Source: Siphlonurus alternatus (Eukaryota > Arthropoda > Insecta > Ephemeroptera > Siphlonuridae). Taken from it: a stretch of DNA of 64,000 nucleotides. The notes under the pieces were generated by a model. That model searched no databases. It saw only the letters and a program-made list of their open reading frames with translations, and had not been told where the DNA came from. The translations under genes were made by a program, and so were the position numbers. The DNA lies in NCBI GenBank assembly GCA_949825025.1, contig OX463780.1, positions 29,044,118-29,108,117 of the forward strand. The letters run 5' to 3'. Positions within the stretch are counted from its first letter, which is position 1; each line of letters starts with the position of its first letter. Shown in pieces: positions 61,387 through 64,000 of the stretch.

Positions 61387-62716
61387 CTTTTCTTAACACT
61401 TTTTGTGAGAAAGTGCGTGTTGCTATCTTCCGCTATCTTTACACTCTGCATGAATCCCGCCCAAAAAATGTAAATAAACAAACAGTAAATTGTACATGGT
61501 ATCATTAATTTCACTTGAAAATTAACACAACTTAAAAATTCGTACTGTATTTTATACACGTATATTCTTATATTATTTGATTAAGCATCATTATAAGATA
61601 ATTCAAAGGGAGGGGGGGACTTTTATTCATATAACAATTGCAGCTTGTGATGTCTCTTTTGTACGTACTACTCCTCCCCCTCTGCTGATGATGTGAGTGA
61701 TGCTCGTGACCTTGAAGACGCCAGGTGACCCACGGCTATTACGTGACCTTGGTCGGTCGTTCAATACTGCATCGTAATGCGCACGCGATCTCAGCCAGCC
61801 TATCGCAGCTTAATGATTCAGATAGGCAAATTTAATGACTAAAATTATACTTCATCCAAAGTATAGAGTACCCCACCACGTCAAATTTAACAAAACAGAC
61901 TATATATACATAGTTTAAATCTGAGGGTTTTTTCTGAAGCTATTTTTACTACACAATTAAAGATAAGAAATACGTAATAAACGTTTAAAATAAATTTCAG
62001 TATAACAAAAAATAGTCGTACATTAAACAAATGTTTTATGTCATGTTGTATAATGTTGAAAGTGTACTTGACAAATGTTTGCTTTAACTTTTTCCTATGT
62101 AATTTGCCGCCGCCGTTTTTTATTTTTTACATTCTCTATTTTCCTGTCTTCTTCTCGTCACTCTACAGAAACAAACTAGCAGTTTTGAACACGTTGGATG
62201 TCAATTTTAGACATAGAGCTGAAATGTGTTATTGCCATGGCTTTGAATTTGTGCTCATCACTTCAAAAACAGAAATAGTTTATTTTAGATGTAAAATATT
62301 TTTGTTGTAATTAAGAATACAATTTTTTTCTATTGCTGATATAATATTTTATTCATAATATAAAACAAGAATAAAATAGTCCAGCTGTATAGTTGTTTAA
62401 GTAATTATTGTAAAGTTAATATGTATTTTTTTATTACCCAATAGTATTAATTTACTATACTAAACATAATATAATCGGTTTAGGTAAGTCACACATTACA
62501 TTTGAACCTCTTTGAGCTTTCAGCTAAAGCAGAGGGAAAAACTGAAATTTTTGTTAGCTGTTGATGATAGCAAAGATTTTGGAACACTTAAACATGCTTC
62601 AATATAAGTGTAAAATTAATTATTAAGGATAAGGATATTATATACATTAAACTTATGTTTATTGTCGTAGGTATTTCGAATAATAATAAAACTGGTAAAT
62701 TATTAAATAAAACCAT

Positions 62717-62722
62717 TTTATT
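62717..62722 (-). promoter_or_regulatory. Candidate poly(A) signal, PGRP gene
   Basis: AATAAA on the minus strand about 240 bp after the PGRP stop. Confidence 0.4.
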
Positions 62723-62961
62723 TTAGATATTAATTACAAAATAAATTTAATGAACATTATAAATTAAACATACAAAAATTATTTTTTAAGAAGGGGGGGG
62801 GGGGGTGCAATGAACACAGAAACAATGAAACAGGTCATATATTTATATATTATATATGCGTTTTTTTGGTTTGAAAAAGGCTCTGTTGCAGAAAAACTGC
62901 ACCACAAGAGCACAAAGGAATGCAATTAAAAATATTTAAAAGCAAAAAAGAGGGACTGATT

Positions 62962-63245
62962 CTACCTGACAAGGCAAGAGATTGCGAGGAGAGCAAAGGT
63001 GCTGATGACGAAGAACCTTGCACTGTTCCCGCTGGATGCTGCGCCTCGGTACTTGCGCGGGGAGACTGCGGGGTCCCAGTGCGGCCAGGTCGTAACCTCA
63101 CGGAAGAGTGCGTTGCCCGGACAGAGCGTGTCGCGGGCCTGCCGGTGTCCCAGCACCGTGTAGTTACTGAAGATGAGACCGTCCTCCACTCCGCACGAGA
63201 TGAGCCGCTGCACCGCATCCAGAGCAGCGCGGTTAGGCAGGCGAT
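62962..63245 (-). CDS. Peptidoglycan recognition protein, last exon (partial)
   Basis: Acceptor ttgtgacag, phase 1, then 93 codons and stop. It matches the C-terminal third of the PGRP/amidase_2 fold: ALDAVQRLISCGVEDGLI, YTVLGHRQ (second zinc-ligand His), TLCPGNALF (the Cys found in catalytic members; recognition-only members usually have Ser) and TWPHW. Catalytic PGRPs cut the amide bond between muramic acid and L-Ala in peptidoglycan. The first His and the substrate-cleft residues are on exons beyond 64000. After the domain a Ser/Gly-rich stretch (GAASSGNS) leads into about 17 hydrophobic residues (FFVISTFALLAISCLV) ending in Arg. That resembles a GPI-anchor signal or a tail anchor, which is not usual for short PGRPs. 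Confidence 0.87.
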
Positions 63246-64000
63246 CTGTCACAAAACATCCGGGTTAGGCGGATATCGAGCTTATTTTTAGATTTGCATG
63301 GAGTGAATTTCTCTGTGGTGGGAGACTGGTCTAGAAGACAGTGTTGAAGATTTCTAATGACGATCACTTCCTTAAAGACCTTAAAGCTATACAATAAGCT
63401 ATCATCGTGATACTGCATTTTTCGTTATTAGAAATGTACTGTAAAAGCCCCTACTGTCCTGTATGGTCTTTGATTTTGTATAATACAGCAGTAAGCAAGA
63501 CGGTACTGTAAAATATAAAGATCGTAACAGACTATATATGCATTCACATCCAGATATGTCAGGTTATCCATACATTTTCGTTATAGAATAAATATGTTAC
63601 GGAAATAATATAATAATATTATAGTTATAAAGATCAATAAATAAATTAACACATTTTAATAATGTATTATGTTGCAAATTATATTTTTTAATTTTTTTAC
63701 TCTAGAATTTTAAAATATATAAACTTATTGAGAGAGGTAATAAAAAGTATCTTTTTCTCTTCTCACAACAGTGATCTTGGAAACAATGTGAATGAGACAT
63801 TGTTAAAACATAGCCCCGAGAGATAGTGTACATGGTAGTCGTTAACAGCTATGAATTTTACTAGAAACAGTCACTGCAAATTTGAACCAAGTCATGACAA
63901 GTGACCTAGTCATGTAAATTATGCTAAATATTTAAATGATTTTTCTTTCGCTAATTTTGTTTAACAGTTATGTGACGTTTTTTGTGTGAAGAGGCCTTCA
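63246..64000. other. Intron of the PGRP gene
   Basis: AT-rich. No further PGRP-like segment was found on the minus strand, so the next exon upstream lies beyond the window. Confidence 0.55.

Larger units (their letters stand above)
59536..62961. other. Region between the PGRP and the single-module gene
   Basis: Contains the candidate leader exon (60690-60763), GC-rich blocks at 60640-60880 and 61660-61810 that may be promoter sequence, an (AT)n tract, a G13 run at 62793-62805 and the PGRP 3' UTR. Confidence 0.5.

Overview
This is a eukaryotic, animal nuclear window, most likely from an invertebrate and probably an arthropod. Small GC-rich exons with GT/AG junctions sit in long, very AT-rich introns. 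The window also holds long (AG)n and (AT)n microsatellites, 5'-truncated non-LTR retrotransposons, many foldback (MITE-like) elements and the last exon of a peptidoglycan recognition protein (PGRP) gene. The species cannot be named from the sequence. All gene models below were built by reading splice sites and checking that intron phases close. None was confirmed by a search or by RNA.

Plus strand, about 9.1-25.2 kb: eight exons (9121-25219) give the C-terminal 576 residues of an acidic, low-complexity protein with short helical segments. I do not recognise it. Its 5' end lies upstream. The stretch 1-9120 shows no exon I can support. It is filled by microsatellites, a LINE 3' tail and three foldback elements.

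Minus strand, 48.0-27.1 kb: 23 exons join without a frame break into a 1651-residue ankyrin-repeat protein (ATG 48041, stop 27122). It is built from five copies of an exon cassette: a degenerate helical 'W' segment (W-I/L-x-x-G-D-L-x-R-L-E), then ankyrin exons A and B, then a short C segment. Proline-rich linkers separate modules 2, 3 and 4. A Dpy-30-type dimerisation/docking motif lies between modules 4 and 5. This gene converges on the plus-strand gene with about 1.9 kb between the two stops.

Minus strand, 59.5-50.6 kb: a second gene encodes a single W-A-B-C module (256 residues) with its own start exon and an acidic C-terminal exon. It looks like a tandem one-module paralogue of the large gene. 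Minus strand, 63.2-63.0 kb: the last exon of a PGRP, with the amidase zinc-ligand histidine and cysteine and a hydrophobic, GPI-signal-like tail.

Mobile DNA: two clear LINE 3' ends (23.5-24.4 kb, 50.95-51.5 kb) plus a probable third tail (to 2.97 kb), and about ten inverted-repeat elements. Three of these share cores or termini in mosaic fashion, and two have TTAA target duplications. The palindromic octamer TGACGTCA (CRE/ATF type) occurs in both arms of four of these elements and repeatedly elsewhere, far above the roughly one copy expected by composition.
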